The notes under the pieces were generated by a model that was not told the origin of the DNA, ran no database searches, and saw nothing but the letters and a program-made list of their open reading frames with translations. A stretch of DNA of 64,000 nt from Arcuatula senhousia (Eukaryota; Mollusca; Bivalvia; Mytilida; Mytilidae), in the NCBI GenBank assembly GCA_963971305.1, contig OZ020303.1, forward strand, positions 15,931,184-15,995,183. Reading direction: 5' to 3'. Positions 20,590-33,006 of the stretch are shown piece by piece. Positions within the stretch are counted from its first letter, which is position 1, and the number at the start of each line of letters is the position of its first letter. A program made the translations under genes and the position numbers.

Positions 20590-23500
20590 ATGAACAGCAT
20601 GTAACATTGGTACAAAAAAGTGTTTATATAATATTTATATGGTGCTTTTAAAGTTACAAAGATATGTTCTTTGTGCTATTGTTGGTTTTGTTGATATACA
20701 ATATACATAATTTGTAAGCAAGAAAAAAAGGTTTATGTTGAATCTGTAGGGTGTCTTACCACTTCAATTTAATATATTGTAAATAGGAGTTTTTAAAAAA
20801 ATCTATAAAAAAAATTTAAAAGGACAAAAAACTTTTGAAGCAATTTTATTTATTTTGAAACATTTATTTTAGAGTGTGTCTATGCAAATTCATTCTGTTT
20901 AAGTACATAACTAGATATCAGTTTATCTTACTAATATTTTGGTATTACTGGTATATCTTGCAGAAGATTTTGGATTTTTAGGATTTTATCCAATGTATAA
21001 GGTACTTACAAGCAACACTGTATCATGTCGTACACATTGGATGGAACAAATTTCCATAGTCTTTTTGGCAGTATTCATGTTGAGAATTATCTAGGCCCCA
21101 CATCAAAAATGCAAGAGGCCTTTTATTTTTCTTTGGATGTCCATTCCTCTGTGAACATTTATTGTGAATGCTTAATCTCCAAAACTTTGAGGGTTGCAGA
21201 TAGTAACTAAATGCCATTTGAAGATTGTATTAATTATTTTAATTTTTTTTGGCAAATCAATTAAGTTTATTTTTGGAAAACTTAGATAATTGCCAATGAA
21301 GTCCTTCTTTCATTGGCAGATCAGAGTTGGCATCTATATGCTCCCTTAAAAATTATCTTTTATGGTCAATGTTACCTGATTTTCATTGCATTTTTGCCAA
21401 AAACACCCGTCTCATCAAATTTAAGATCTTCCTGTTTAACATCAATAATCTATAGTTTAATTATTTTTATAAAGAAAGTTATTCTCTATTTTGTTCTTCA
21501 TTTAATTTGAAACAGATTTTGAGCAATGGTGAGCATTTATCAGTTCTAATAATTGTGGTAATACACCTTTGACATTGAAAAAAATACCAGTTGATATATC
21601 TATATATAGCACATAAAGTATGTAAACTTATAGTAAAGGTGTAAGTTTTTGTCATGATTTCTGTTATTATTGAAAATTTATGAAAAGTATCATAATTTCA
21701 TTTCTTCTTCATATTTTTTTTTATCTTGTTTATTTAGTAAGATGATGCATTTGATTTATCTTTTGGTTTGATAACTAAAATAAACAAGTTTACAATGTTT
21801 GTCATTCCTTTAGTTTATTGGATCTAATAATGATTCCATATCCTCATTTAAACTGTAGATTGATGAAAACATTACTTTTCTTAGCTATTAGTTTATGATT
21901 TGGAGATTCATTATCACAACATACTTAAATCAGTACCAAGGCAAATGAGCTGTTTTATATTTTAGGTAGACCTATTGAGAAATCTTTCAAGCTCAATTCA
22001 GGAAGTTCTAGACAATTAATATAGTTAGCTTCTTGGTTGAAACAAAAAAAATATGAAAAACTAGTTATACTTCCTGCATGCCTAATTTGCTTGTTTTTGT
22101 AGTAATGTCTGTCTCAGTATTTTTGACCAACTCCTCAGAGGCTATTCAACAAAATTCAAAGAAAATTATACTTGAAAAGAAGAAAAAAACATATGCAGTT
22201 GTGCATATTACATGTAGATGGAAATTTCGATAATAATCTCAAGATATTGAGAGAGTTGTGACCCTTTGAACTCAGAATTAACTCTTCTTCAATTGCTGAA
22301 CAGATTTTAACAAAACTTGAAACGTCATAATTTTGTGGAAATTTTGACCTTTGCTGAAATCCTTACAGATTTTTAACTAATATGTACAAACATGAATTTC
22401 GACTAGAAACAGACTTTTATCTAAAATTCCATGAATTCCACTTTTTAAAAAAATTATGTATATATACACCACAATAGTTGTGCACATTACTAGGAAATTT
22501 TGTGAGTTATGACCATTTGAACTAATGATATGCTAAACATTACTAATTTTTGGTACTTCTTTCTGGTAACCATTGAAGGCCAACTAATGAACATTAATGT
22601 AGCATGCATACAACCAGGAAATTTAATGAGAGTTAAGGTTCTTTGAACTTCAAGTTTTGCTTAAAATCCCAATAAATCATTGATGCTAAAGAGCTCCTGT
22701 AAACTACTCAATATAGTTTAACAAAACTTGACATGTACAATGTAGCAAATAGGCCATCTGTACAAGCAGTTGTGAATATTACAAGTAAATTTTTGTCATA
22801 ATTTTGTGTAAGTTGAATCATGTGCATAACAGATAAATGTTGGTCAACTCCTTAAAGTTTTCTTTTACATGTATGTGATTTTTAAAAAAAACTTTAAAGG
22901 CATTTTAAGTAGTAGTCCACTAAGAATCATGCAAGAAAGATGAAAAGTGATTCATCGATAAAAAGGCTACAATGGTTTATTTTTAACGAAAGATAGTTCA
23001 AAGTATATAAAATAAGAAATAAATAACAATATGCTCATAACTGCCTGGTCCTGGGAGAAATCTTTCCATTTTGTTACAATGGTTTCTATTGAAATTATTG
23101 ACAATTTTAAGATTTATCTCCCTTTCTTACATTTTTCCAATGCATTCTATATTTTTATCTCTCAGGACCAGGGCTATATGGAAAAAAAAGCACAAAAGAT
23201 TAAAGAAGGGCGCTAGTAGGAGTAACACATCAAAAATAAATTGGTGTAGGCTTTCCACCCATGAATCGCTCTTTGCATGATTCTTACAAAAAGTGGAAGA
23301 TGATTTGTTCAAATAAACTGATCAATGCAAGAAACTTAAACAAGTTTATATACCATAGATGAACCCCTTTCAATCTTTTAAGACAAGTTATTAAAAAAAA
23401 TGTAAAAAACAAAGTTCGTTGCATACATTTGTTCACGTCTCATCTTAAAAAGATTCAGCAGAGACGATCTAGCACAAAATAAACGCAAAAAAATACATGT

Positions 23501-23976
23501 AGAATGAAGAATTAAATGCATTGAACAACGCCAACTTGTGACCTTACCTTTTCGAAACAGGCCCCTGGGTTGCACACAGCTTAGGATAACAATAATATAA
23601 TCTTTGTGGTCTACAACAAGTAATGTGTAAAATTTGATTGAAATTAAATGACTGGTCTATATTGTCAACTCAAATGTGTAATGTACAAGCATCCTGAGAA
23701 AATTAAAACTAAATTAATTATCTCAGAAGTATCTGAGCAGTAACTAAATTAATTATCTCAGAAGTATCGGAGCAGTAACTAAATAATTATCTCAGAAGTA
23801 TTGGAGCAGTAAACCTCAAGAAGAAACTTCTACAGCAATCGTACAAACTAGTATTGAATATTAAGGCTGATGAGAACATTTCAGATGAACATTATTATAC
23901 CTTCTCGGAAGGTAGCCTAAATATCAAGAATGTTGTAACGTTTTATGTTTGATACAAGTATTACTCTTACTTGTCA
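20590..23976. other. 3' flank of the ZNF451-like gene, no gene seen
   Basis: AT-rich DNA, probably starting with the 3' UTR. An AATAAA near 21778 is a possible poly(A) signal. Short open frames here show no family features. Confidence 0.5.
23705..23815 (+). repeat. ~39-bp minisatellite, three copies
   Basis: Three near-identical copies of AACTAAATTAATTATCTCAG followed by AAGTATCGGAGCAGT; the third is slightly shorter. Confidence 0.85.
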
Positions 23977-24702
23977 TTTTTAGTTCACCTGACCAAAGGC
24001 CATGTGAGCTTATGCCATCACTATGCGTCCGTCGTCGTTTGTCTTCATCTATCGTCGTCCGACGTCCATTAACAATTTCAAAAATCTTCTTATCTGAAAC
24101 CACTTAACCAATTTAACTGAAACTTTGAAGGAATGATATATGACATGTTTGCAACAAAGGATCCTCATTTTAAAATGATTCGATAAAAAACATGGCCGCT
24201 GTTACTAAAAATAGAACATAGGGTAAAACCACTTAAAATGGCTTATAACTCAGCAACCATAACAGATAGAAAAATCCGAAGGATCATAGGCTCTTCAGAA
24301 TCAAAAGCTCTACAAAATACTCCATAGGGTCGAAGTTGTCAGATGACCTTTGATAGTGCCGGGTTATGGCCCTTTTAAGGTGAAAAATAGCATTTTTTCA
24401 TGTTTTTGGCCTATAGAATGAAAACTATTGCAGATAGAGAAAAGCTGTTGCTTACTTAAATGTTCAGCTCATTTAGTTCTACAAAAGTCTCCAAGTTGTC
24501 AAATGACCCCTTATAGAGGTTACAGCCCCTTAAAAGGTGAATAATAGTGGGGTCTTTTTGCTTATTTAGAATGAGAACTATTGCAGATAGAGAAAAGCCT
24601 TTTTCTTGCTTAAACATTCAGCTCATTTAGCTATGCAAAAGTCTTCATAGGGTTGACATTAAGCCCAGGTGAGCGATTCAGGCTCCTGGGAGCCTCTTGT
24701 TT
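23977..24702 (+). mobile_element. AGCTCACC-family element, both ends present
   Basis: Left end TTTTTAGTTCACCTGACC, the GTCCGTCGTCG stretch, a first unit with AACATGGCCGCTGTTACTAAAAATAGAAC, about two 150-bp monomers, then CAGGTGAGCGATTC, AGGCTCCTGGGAGCCT and CTTGTTT. About 725 bp: a compact, complete copy useful as a reference. Confidence 0.9.
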
Positions 24703-24916
24703 AGAAAATGATCTTAGATATTCAAAGGGTTGGGGGGTTGTAAACCATCAACCAGAATGTGTCACCTGATTCCTCATCTAGCAGATAAGGTGTTTAGTAA
24801 GTCTGTCATTTTTTTAATATCCTCTCTGAAACAAACATGGTGTACCATTTATTTTCCGGTTTCAACTTTGACAACAACAAAAAAAAGAAAGAACATGAAA
24901 AATATATCTATAGAAA

Positions 24917-25250
24917 ATAAAGAGATGTGGAATAAGTGTACGCGACACAGCCCACAATTAAACGGCAATTTAGAAAAACCACAATTTACAACCGCCAGCA
25001 GCCTTCAACGAGGCCATTTGGCACTGCTCGCGGTTCTGCAATTGGCCCATGGTCTAAATGAGATGCATATAATTCAAATCCAGCCCTGAAATAGTCACAG
25101 ATAGACCCCCTTCTTAAACAAGGAACAGAAAACATCAAAAAGACAAGTACAAACGAGAGCTTTGTCAAAGATTCCTGGCTTAGGACAGGCACATGTAATA
25201 TGTGGCGGGGTTAAACTAGTTTTTTGGGCCCAACCTTCCCCCTATCAATA
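24917..25250 (+). repeat. Repeat flanking the reverse transcriptase 3' side
   Basis: GAGATGTGGAATAAGTGTACGCGACACA, GCCAGCAGCC, CAATTGGCCC, a CCAGCCCTGAAATAGTCACAG stretch and GTGGCGGGGTTAAACTAG. Fragments recur at 20158 and 28404. It lies 3' of the minus-strand reverse transcriptase, so it is probably its non-coding 3' region. Confidence 0.6.
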
Positions 25251-25557
25251 TTCCTAGACAAAGCACAAAAACTAAACACACAATAAAAATCAAATCGATC
25301 AAAGTCCAATTCTACTAGAGAGAACCTAAGACAAAAAACAAGAACAAACAGAAGGACGGTAAAGGAACTCTCTATAGAACACTCGCTGTTACTGACAGCT
25401 ATCTGAGAATCATCAATCGACTGATGTAAAAAAATCAAACGTATCGATTTTAAATCCGACACAACACTTCAAACAATAATGATTTAGTGAAGTGTCATCA
25501 CACAAAACCGACACGCTTGATCGCTATAATGCTTAAAAATGACAATAGTAAAAACGT

Positions 25558-26946
25558 TTATGGAAGTTTTAAAGCAAGTATCAAGTTTTTAATATTTCTG
25601 CCAAAAAACACTAAATTCAAAGATTTAACCAAGATATTCATTTCATATCCTATCCGTAATAAATTTTGAAGCCAATTTTTCATTTCTATAGGATTGCTTT
25701 TAAATTTGTGAGCTTTATAAAAAACATTACCATAAAATTCAGGATGTGATATTCCTTTCACTATAAGAAAGTGACGTGTACAATTAAATTTTTCAATAAG
25801 AGATCGATACTTGTGGAAGAATTTAGAAAAAGATTTTACTAATTTGTGGTATCGATAACCTTGTTTTAATAATTTTTCAGTAATAAAACGGTTTTTATTA
25901 TTAAAATCAGAAACACAACTGCAGATCCGAGCATATCTTACTAACTGTGAAATGTAAACCCCGTATGACGGCGCTAGTGGAACATCTCCTTCAAGAAAAG
26001 GGAAATTTATAATAGGGAAGGTAAAGTCGTCACGTTTATCATATACTTTGGTATGTAATTTTCCGTCAATAATACTTAAATCTAAATCTAAAAAAGGACA
26101 TCTATCACCGGTGACGTTAGATTTGTTCAAGGTTAATTCAGAAGGATAGATATCTGTAATAAAATTAGAAAATGAAGGATTGTTGAGTGCAAGAATGTCA
26201 TCTAAATATCTAAAAGTATAATTGAAAGTTTCGATTAGGTTCTGTTTGTTCGGGTCTTTTTGTAATTTAGCCATAAATTGTGATTCATAACAGTATAGGA
26301 AAAGGTCGGCTATAAGTGGCGCACAATTAGTACCCATAGGAATACCGATAATTTGGCGATAAATTTGTTTACCAAAACGTATGTAAATATTATCTAACAA
26401 ATAATTTAGAGCAGTAATAGTTTCTGCATCAGTCCAGTTAATGTACCCCTTTTGAGTTTCGTTACTAAAAAATGATTTACTAAATGATTTTGAAACTCTA
26501 GAACAGATATAATCACTTTTAGATTTGTCAAAACACCATTTAACCAAATATTCAAATTTCTTTTTGATCAGATTATGTGGAAGGTTAGTATATAAAGTAG
26601 AAAAATCGTAACTATCAACGGTGTTAAAAGTATTTTCAAATGCACGAAGCTTGTCCAAAACATCAAGAGAATTTTTTACACTCCAAAAATAATTAATTCC
26701 ACTGTTTTCGAATACCCTTTCACAGTATTGAATAATAAATTCCTTCATAGTAGTTAAAGTAAGAGATAGAACTTTGGAAATATGGGTTAAAGAACACTTA
26801 CTTGAAGCAGAGATAAAACGAGATTTATATGGATTTTTGTATATATAGGAATTTTCACGAAGATTTTGACGTTTTTTATTCTTTCTAGATTTTACCAATA
26901 ACAATAGCAACCAATCAACTATGGGCAGTGCCAAGGTATTAACCAC
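25558..26946 (-). CDS. Reverse transcriptase, Penelope-like type, 5'-truncated
   Basis: 462 codons without a stop. Reverse transcriptase motif A is DFSTLYTNLPH (D114), motif B is GIPMGTNCAPLIADLFLYCYE (201-221), motif C is YLDD (247-250), then CPFLDLDLSIIDGKLHTKVYDKRDDF and FPFLEGDVPLAPSYGVYISQLVRYAR. This set matches single-frame reverse transcriptases very common in bivalves and cnidarians and resembles Penelope-like elements. Similarity to the usual upstream part fades before residue ~37 (the expected WLPKLHKxPYKSRF is reduced to YKNPYKSRF), so the 5' end is lost or frameshifted. No GIY-YIG endonuclease is visible. The frame opens at a GTG, so the true start is not here. The Penelope assignment is less sure than the reverse transcriptase call. 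Confidence 0.82.
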   Translation of the reverse strand: MVNTLALPIVDWLLLLLVKSRKNKKRQNLRENSYIYKNPYKSRFISASSKCSLTHISKVLSLTLTTMKEFIIQYCERVFENSGINYFWSVKNSLDVLDKLRAFENTFNTVDSYDFSTLYTNLPHNLIKKKFEYLVKWCFDKSKSDYICSRVSKSFSKSFFSNETQKGYINWTDAETITALNYLLDNIYIRFGKQIYRQIIGIPMGTNCAPLIADLFLYCYESQFMAKLQKDPNKQNLIETFNYTFRYLDDILALNNPSFSNFITDIYPSELTLNKSNVTGDRCPFLDLDLSIIDGKLHTKVYDKRDDFTFPIINFPFLEGDVPLAPSYGVYISQLVRYARICSCVSDFNNKNRFITEKLLKQGYRYHKLVKSFSKFFHKYRSLIEKFNCTRHFLIVKGISHPEFYGNVFYKAHKFKSNPIEMKNWLQNLLRIGYEMNILVKSLNLVFFGRNIKNLILALKLP

Positions 26947-27133
26947 GTGACTAAATTGTCTTAAACCTAACAGTTTAGAATTGTTTTAAATATAAAGCTA
27001 TATTTAAAGTTTTTAGAAAACAAAAAAAAGTTTGTTATTTTTATTGTTGTTTAGACTTAGTCATTACTGGATTGTGTATAAAAGTTGGAAGACATTTTTC
27101 GCCGTGGTTATTTATCTAAACTTTAATGCACAA

Positions 27134-27388
27134 ATGCTACTGAAAATGGAAAGAGAGAAATCTGAAAGAAGTTTAGCGGGAACAGAATCGGATATTGAAA
27201 GCAGCGACGAAGAGGATGAATACGAAGCCAATATAGAATTCTCAAATGCATTCCGAAACTATTATTTGTCTAGAGTAGAAGCAACAGAGACTTTTAAGAA
27301 GGACATGAGAAAAGATGGACATAAACCTAAAGGAGAACAGAAGAGGTCTACTATTGATGACAAGATGGAGAAATTAAGGAAAGAAATG
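27134..27388 (+). CDS. LURAP1-like exon 1
   Basis: 85 codons ending in KMEKLRKEM with donor GTAAGT. The frame is open upstream of the ATG but that part (LFRLSHYWIVYKSW) looks non-coding. Confidence 0.65.
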
Positions 27389-30260
27389 GTAAGTTAGTTT
27401 GTCTTAAACCCCTTTCAAGTTTGTAGTTCTTTTGTTTTTATTATGACTTAATTTCTAGAAATGAAGATTTTGTTTAAAGTGTAACAAAGATGTTATTAAA
27501 AGGATTCGGAATACACGTGCATCTGTAAATTTATCTTATCAAGTATGTTAACTTCAAAAGGAATAAAATGAATTTGTATAGAAATAACAAAACATTATAT
27601 AGAATAGGTAAAATACGTTCTTTTCATTAAATTTTGTTGGAAAAATATATATGCCATTATATTTTTCTTACATTTACTGATTATCACACATTATTAAAAC
27701 CTGACGTAACATTATCATATATATAGTTAATTTTCCACACTTCTATACTACAGTAATCTTATTGTTGTTCAGATTAGGATAAATCGGTTCTAGTTATTAT
27801 CAAAAAGGCACCACCTTTTAGGTTTTTAAGTAATAGCCCATTGTTTTTATGCCCGTAGGCAAATTAAAACATACTTTAATACAGAAAGACCTGTAGAATC
27901 TTACACCTAAACTTAAACTAATTTCTAAGTAACATGCTACATATTTTAATTGTCTTATTGTACTTTCCGAAAGTTTTTTTGACAATGTATTAATTAATTT
28001 TTCAAAGGATTTTTTGCACCTTTCCCTAAAATTGTCAATTAACATTTCCCCCGCTACTCCGATCGTTCTTTTAGATAAATCTACCTACCATCTAATACAA
28101 AATACATAAGAATACTTGGTTTATGGAGAGCCAAATCTGGATCGACCGATTGAAGCATAAAAATACATAAGAAGTCACTGAATCTTTCAAGTCTTTAAAC
28201 AGGGAAAAGCTAAGGCGACTATTAAAAATAAAACATTAATGTTAATCTATTATAAATAGGGTGTCTACCCAGCATTCTGTAGAGTCTACTTTCACTTTCT
28301 CAAACAAAGTCATGATTCCTTAAAACTTAACAAATTCAATTAGAGGGAAAACAAGACAAGGCTAAGTTTATGGTCATTGTTCTTAAAGATACTATAGTAG
28401 TAATGAGATGTGGAATAGAATAAGTAATTGTACGTGACACACCCTTGACAACAAAAAACTCCACAATGGAAAGCAGCTATGCATTAGTCTTCCATTTTAC
28501 CGTTGGTCGCTGCTTGTTGTCTAGCATTTGGCCCAAGTCAGAATTATAATTCAGCAACATATAAACAAAAATCCTAAAATTGCCAAAGAATAAACCTATT
28601 CTTGGAATGGAACATCGAACATGAAGACGACAAGTAAAAACATAAACTTTAACAAAGGTCCCTCACTTAGGACATGAGCATATCGAATGTAGAGTAAAAT
28701 TGGATTTGTGAGTCAAATCCTCGGGCCTCTTCGTGCATTTGTTTGTTTTTTTTTTCTTCTTTCAATTAAGGATTGTTTGCAATGGTAAGCAGTAAGGTCA
28801 GAACTTAATATTTGATCAAAGTGGTTAACATGATGCCACAGTCACTTTTTTTTCATCAATTTAAAAGATGTTTTGTTTTTTGTGTCAACTTGCAATATTG
28901 TATTTGAATGTAACATTCCTTAGTCATTATGATGAAATACAGTATACCGTTGAGCGATCTTTTTTTACTCAAATCATAACATATTGTCATAACTGTCATC
29001 AAAATATAAATAAAAAACACCGAAATTTTAAAAGGATTGATAAAGCATGAACCACAAAATCTGACGGATATTATTTTTAAAGGGAGTTTTGAAACTTAAG
29101 CCAGAAATCACTGCCTTAATCTACAACGATGAAACAAAATATATTTCTATTGTTGTGAATAGACAACACGACTATGTGTGATCAAACAATGAATAAATCA
29201 AAGGTTTATTATTGATTGGGGTAAATGCACTGGCGATTTTGAATTTCAATAGAATCATCTTTTTGATAAAATTTTGCACTTGAGTCTTTTGCCTTTTTAT
29301 GATACATTGTATACAGTTTGTAAGTGTTTTTGATAACTCTATGTGATAACATGATACACAAATCCTGTTATTGGTAACTGCGTTAAAAAAGAATTGCAAT
29401 AAACACATAAAAGACAGCCAGAAGAAACATAAATGGACTGACTAGGACATAATAAAGATAAAAAATATCTTGTCAAACAGTTTGTTGAATCGGCTAGCCG
29501 GTATTTTCAATATTTATTGACTTTTTTGTTATGATCATGTCTATTAGAGTGTCATTCTTATTTATTGCAGGCATCTTTAATGGACCAAGACGTATCCTTG
29601 ATGCAACAGCTTCTCACCTTGAACGAAACTATAAATGAAATAAAACAAGGTCGCTTGGCAGCCTCCAGTAAAGGTTCAGTAAGCTCACGTGGTTTTGTGA
29701 GCGGGAGTGATTGGTCAATGACTGCGTCCGAAATGTCGCTATCGCCGGACGATCAAATACCTCCTTTTTCATTAATTCGTGCAAACCTCTCAAATAAAAA
29801 CTCTGACGTAAAAGACATATTAAAACGATGTGAAAGTTCACAAAACAACATCTGGAAAGTTCAGTCACAGTCATCAAATGATTCCGGATATGTCGAAGAA
29901 ATTGTCGCAAATGAGCCAAGTACGGGTACTTCTGATGAACAACATACGGACACTCCTAATGAACAGTGTACGGGCATTCGTAGCGAACAGTATACGGACA
30001 CTCATAATGAACTGCATATGGACACTTCTAATGAACAGTGTACGAGCAATCTTAGTGAACAGTGTATTGGCACTTCTAATGAAAAGTGTACGAACACTCT
30101 CAGTGAACAATGTACGGAACCTCCTTGTAAGAGCAAAGCTAAGGCAAAAATTAAATGCAATGAATTAGCGCCGTCTGATTTATGGAAAGTTCAATCTCCA
30201 ACTTTAAATTGTAATAGAAATGTTGAACAGCAGCAAAATCTGTTACAAACCGACATCTAA
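27134..30260 (+). CDS. LURAP1/FAM89/FAM167-like protein (2 exons)
   Basis: Exons 27134-27388 and 29571-30260, donor ATG|GTAAGT and acceptor TTATTGCAG, join in phase 0 to 314 residues. An acidic Ser/Glu region (ESDIESSDEEDEYE) is followed by a leucine-rich coiled segment spanning the splice site (DDKMEKLRKEM then ASLMDQDVSLMQQLLTLNE). That pattern is the conserved core of the LURAP1/FAM89/FAM167 adaptor families, in vertebrates linked to actomyosin and NF-kB signalling. A Ser-rich stretch (SVSSRGFVSGSDWS), a WKVQS motif used twice, and eight copies of an 8-residue repeat (like HTDTPNEQ) follow. The start could also be the in-frame ATG at 27146. Gene reality is fairly sure; family is tentative, function unknown. 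Confidence 0.68.
28404..28735 (+). repeat. Second fragment of the RT-linked repeat
   Basis: GAGATGTGGAATAGAATAAG...GTGACACA, GGAAAGCAGCTATGCA, CGGTCGCTGCTTGTTGTC and TTTGGCCC follow the order in the 24917 copy. It lies within the LURAP1-like intron with no reverse transcriptase beside it. Confidence 0.72.
29571..30260 (+). CDS. LURAP1-like exon 2 with 8-residue repeats
   Basis: 229 codons to TAA 30258-30260. Bases ~29918-30120 consist of eight 24-bp units that encode the repeat x-T-x-T-x-[NS]-E-[QKL]. Confidence 0.75.
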   Translation, partial: ASLMDQDVSLMQQLLTLNETINEIKQGRLAASSKGSVSSRGFVSGSDWSMTASEMSLSPDDQIPPFSLIRANLSNKNSDVKDILKRCESSQNNIWKVQSQSSNDSGYVEEIVANEPSTGTSDEQHTDTPNEQCTGIRSEQYTDTHNELHMDTSNEQCTSNLSEQCIGTSNEKCTNTLSEQCTEPPCKSKAKAKIKCNELAPSDLWKVQSPTLNCNRNVEQQQNLLQTDI

Positions 30261-33006
30261 TTTCTTCAAGACAATGTTGTTAATTTTTGTATGGTGCTTA
30301 CAATATCCTGTGCAATATTTCTTTGTTTTGTTGTCATTTGAATATATAAATCTATTTTCCTAAAACTAGTCGTTTATTTCTAATCGGTTTAAAATCATTT
30401 AAAAACAACATAAAACAAACAAACAAAAAGCAAAGAAAACCAAACTTGATTTTTTGGATTTGCTGTCTGATTCATGTAATAAAACCAGGAGTACGTTCAT
30501 TAGCCCTCTATTTCTTTTGAAATGCCTGTACCAAGTGAGGACCATTGTGATCTTCATTTTTTGTTCGGCGTGTCTTTGATGTTTTGTCTTTTTTCTTTGA
30601 AATTGGGATTGGTCCTCCAAGTTCGGTAATTTTGTTATTACCTTTATTTCAGTGTAGAATTCTATTGTCAAAAATTGAAAGTGTTTTTACTTTTAGACAC
30701 TTTGTCTAAAATCCCATTAATTTTGTATTACCAAATCAAGACCATTGCAATTTTCGTTATTTTTCGTTGTTGGTTTCTTTTTGTATTCTGGTTGCTTTAC
30801 TACTTATTAATGCATATGGAAAAATTACAAATGATGAATGCTAGCTAGCTTGATTCACACGTCTTAAGATTTTCGTTTTTAGTACGCTAACTAGTCTTCA
30901 ATCCTCGTTTACAATTTCTGAAATATTAGAGAAGTCTCGTTTATAAATATCGTATCGGAAACACAATTTTTAACGTAGACTCTTTTTTTTTGGGGGGGGG
31001 GGGATAATTGATGTGAACAAATATTCAACAAGTCCAACAATTTTAATTTGGTATCTCTTTTCTTTCTTTTTTTCTAGGTTTTCGTGATGTTTCTTTTTTT
31101 CTCCCCGGCATGATCCACGATTTATTTATTTATTGGGGGGGGGGGGTGGTATTGATTTTGTTTCCTTAGATGGAAAAGATCCCTTCATTTAATAATTCAG
31201 TGATTATATATATAGTTTCTTTAATGACCATATTTTGTGTTGTTTTAAGACCACACATGAAAAAATCAGTCAAAAATTGTGTTCAACGTGCAAAAGAACT
31301 TCAAACATTGTTTTTCAGCTGATATATCATTTAGATAATTATGTTATGGTGGTTTGGTCTATTTTTTGGTCGAAATAAAAACTGACAAATAAACAAAAGA
31401 ATTGTCATTGGTAAATCAAACAAAAACAAAGACGAACATTTTACTGTCCATACTTATACGTTTCTTATTGAAACAATAAGACAACCCTATTATTCAAGAT
31501 ATAGAACTCGTGTTTTGGGTGATATTTAACAAAAACTTTTAAAAATCTAAAAATAAATTCTGCCAATCCTTGTTATGCCCCGCAAGTCGGTCAAAATGTT
31601 TTAGCATTGTCTTACCATGCCTCTTCTCGTCAATTGCATTTAAAATACAACAAAATTCAAGGCATTTTTTGCAACGTCTGGCGAATGTTTCGTCTGTCCA
31701 AGACTATTCAAAGGAGCCATAGCCAAAAGGTTTGAATCGCCAAATACATAAACCATATTAATATGAAGGGCATAAAACAAACCCTTAAATGCCAACTTGG
31801 AACCCAAACAATGACCAAGATTTAACACAAAGGTGTTGATATTGGAGCGACTTACTTCTTAAAATTAAAACTATCTATCGCAGTGTTAACTATCACAAGA
31901 AGCAAAGGTGTACCAAAGGGGTAATCAGTATCATAAAACCGTAAAGACAAAGACAAAACCGGCAGACAAAAAATCATCACAACAAAACAAACCACATAAC
32001 AACTTAAAACACACACACACATAACAACAAAACCGCATTCAGCAACGCGAACTTAAGTCGAAACGAGAATGAACTCAGTTGCTCCGGAAGAGTAAGCAGT
32101 TCCTGCTTGCTATAGCACACCCGTCACGTTGCCAAAGATCGATTAAGTGTTGGTCAAATCCGGAAAGAGGGTCGGTAGGACCTTTTGCGGGACAGCGGGA
32201 AAGCCCATTTATTTCAACGGGAATTCGGGAAAACCCTTAACGGGAACGGGATTTAGCCATTTTCATTTTTCGGGATGCGGAAATCACACATTTATTTTCG
32301 CGGGAATCCGGGATTTCTTGTTTTATTTGCCGGACTTCGGGATCATACCCCCTCCTACCCCCACCGGAAAGGATGACATTACAAAACTCTATGTCAAACC
32401 AACATCTGTGCTCATCTGAGAGATAGAAATCCCGTATTTGTATACAAGCACATGATGTCGTCCGTAAAATGTCTTGAGTGATGACAACAACCTGGGAGCA
32501 TATGAATATGAAGAGCGTAGATCAGCATAGAAAAAAAAAAGACAAACAAAAAAAAGGTGGAAGGGCAAATAGTATTCGGGTCAATTTGTCCGCCGTCTCA
32601 AATAGGGACAAATAGATTTGAAAAGGAACATCATTATGAAATTGTATACACATCTTTTAAGGGCTGTTATAGATATGCAAAAAGGCAAGAAGCGTTATTA
32701 GGGATCGACTGACAAATTCGACTCAGCTGCGGCCATTTTAGTCTGCGACATATCTAATTTTTACTATGCATAATATTGTTTCTTTGTTTTGTTTTTGTGT
32801 TTTCTCTTTTCTCTCTTGAAAATAACAATTTTTGTTTTGTTTTTCTTTATTTTTTCCCCTGTTTGCCTGTTATGCGGTTTTGTTTTCACATATTATAAAA
32901 TTTAATTATTTTCAAGAAAAACAAAACTTTATAAAAACGAAGATGATGTATTATTTTAATTTTATGCATTTCTATTACGATTACAGTTTTAAGGGTTATG
33001 AGACAT
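30261..33006. other. Intergenic DNA between convergent genes
   Basis: AT-rich DNA between the convergent LURAP1-like and TRIM-like genes. It holds G-runs at about 30994-31003 and 31135-31146, a CGGGA-rich patch at 32150-32350 and a purine-rich A-run at 32530. No gene is supported. Confidence 0.5.
32150..32350 (+). repeat. CGGGAA-rich low-complexity patch
   Basis: About twelve occurrences of CGGGA or its close variants (CGGGAAAGCCC, CGGGAATTCGGG, AACGGGAACGGG, CGGGATTT) in 200 bp, far more GC-rich than its surroundings. Confidence 0.55.

Noticed and set aside
31558..31600. TTATGCCCCGCAAG as an ATGCCCCGCC-family left end
   Set aside because: The match is only about 10 bp and the body of the element does not follow.
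32147..32419. 90-codon frame with Gly-rich repeats
   Set aside because: Caused by the CGGGA-rich patch; no splice context or family features.
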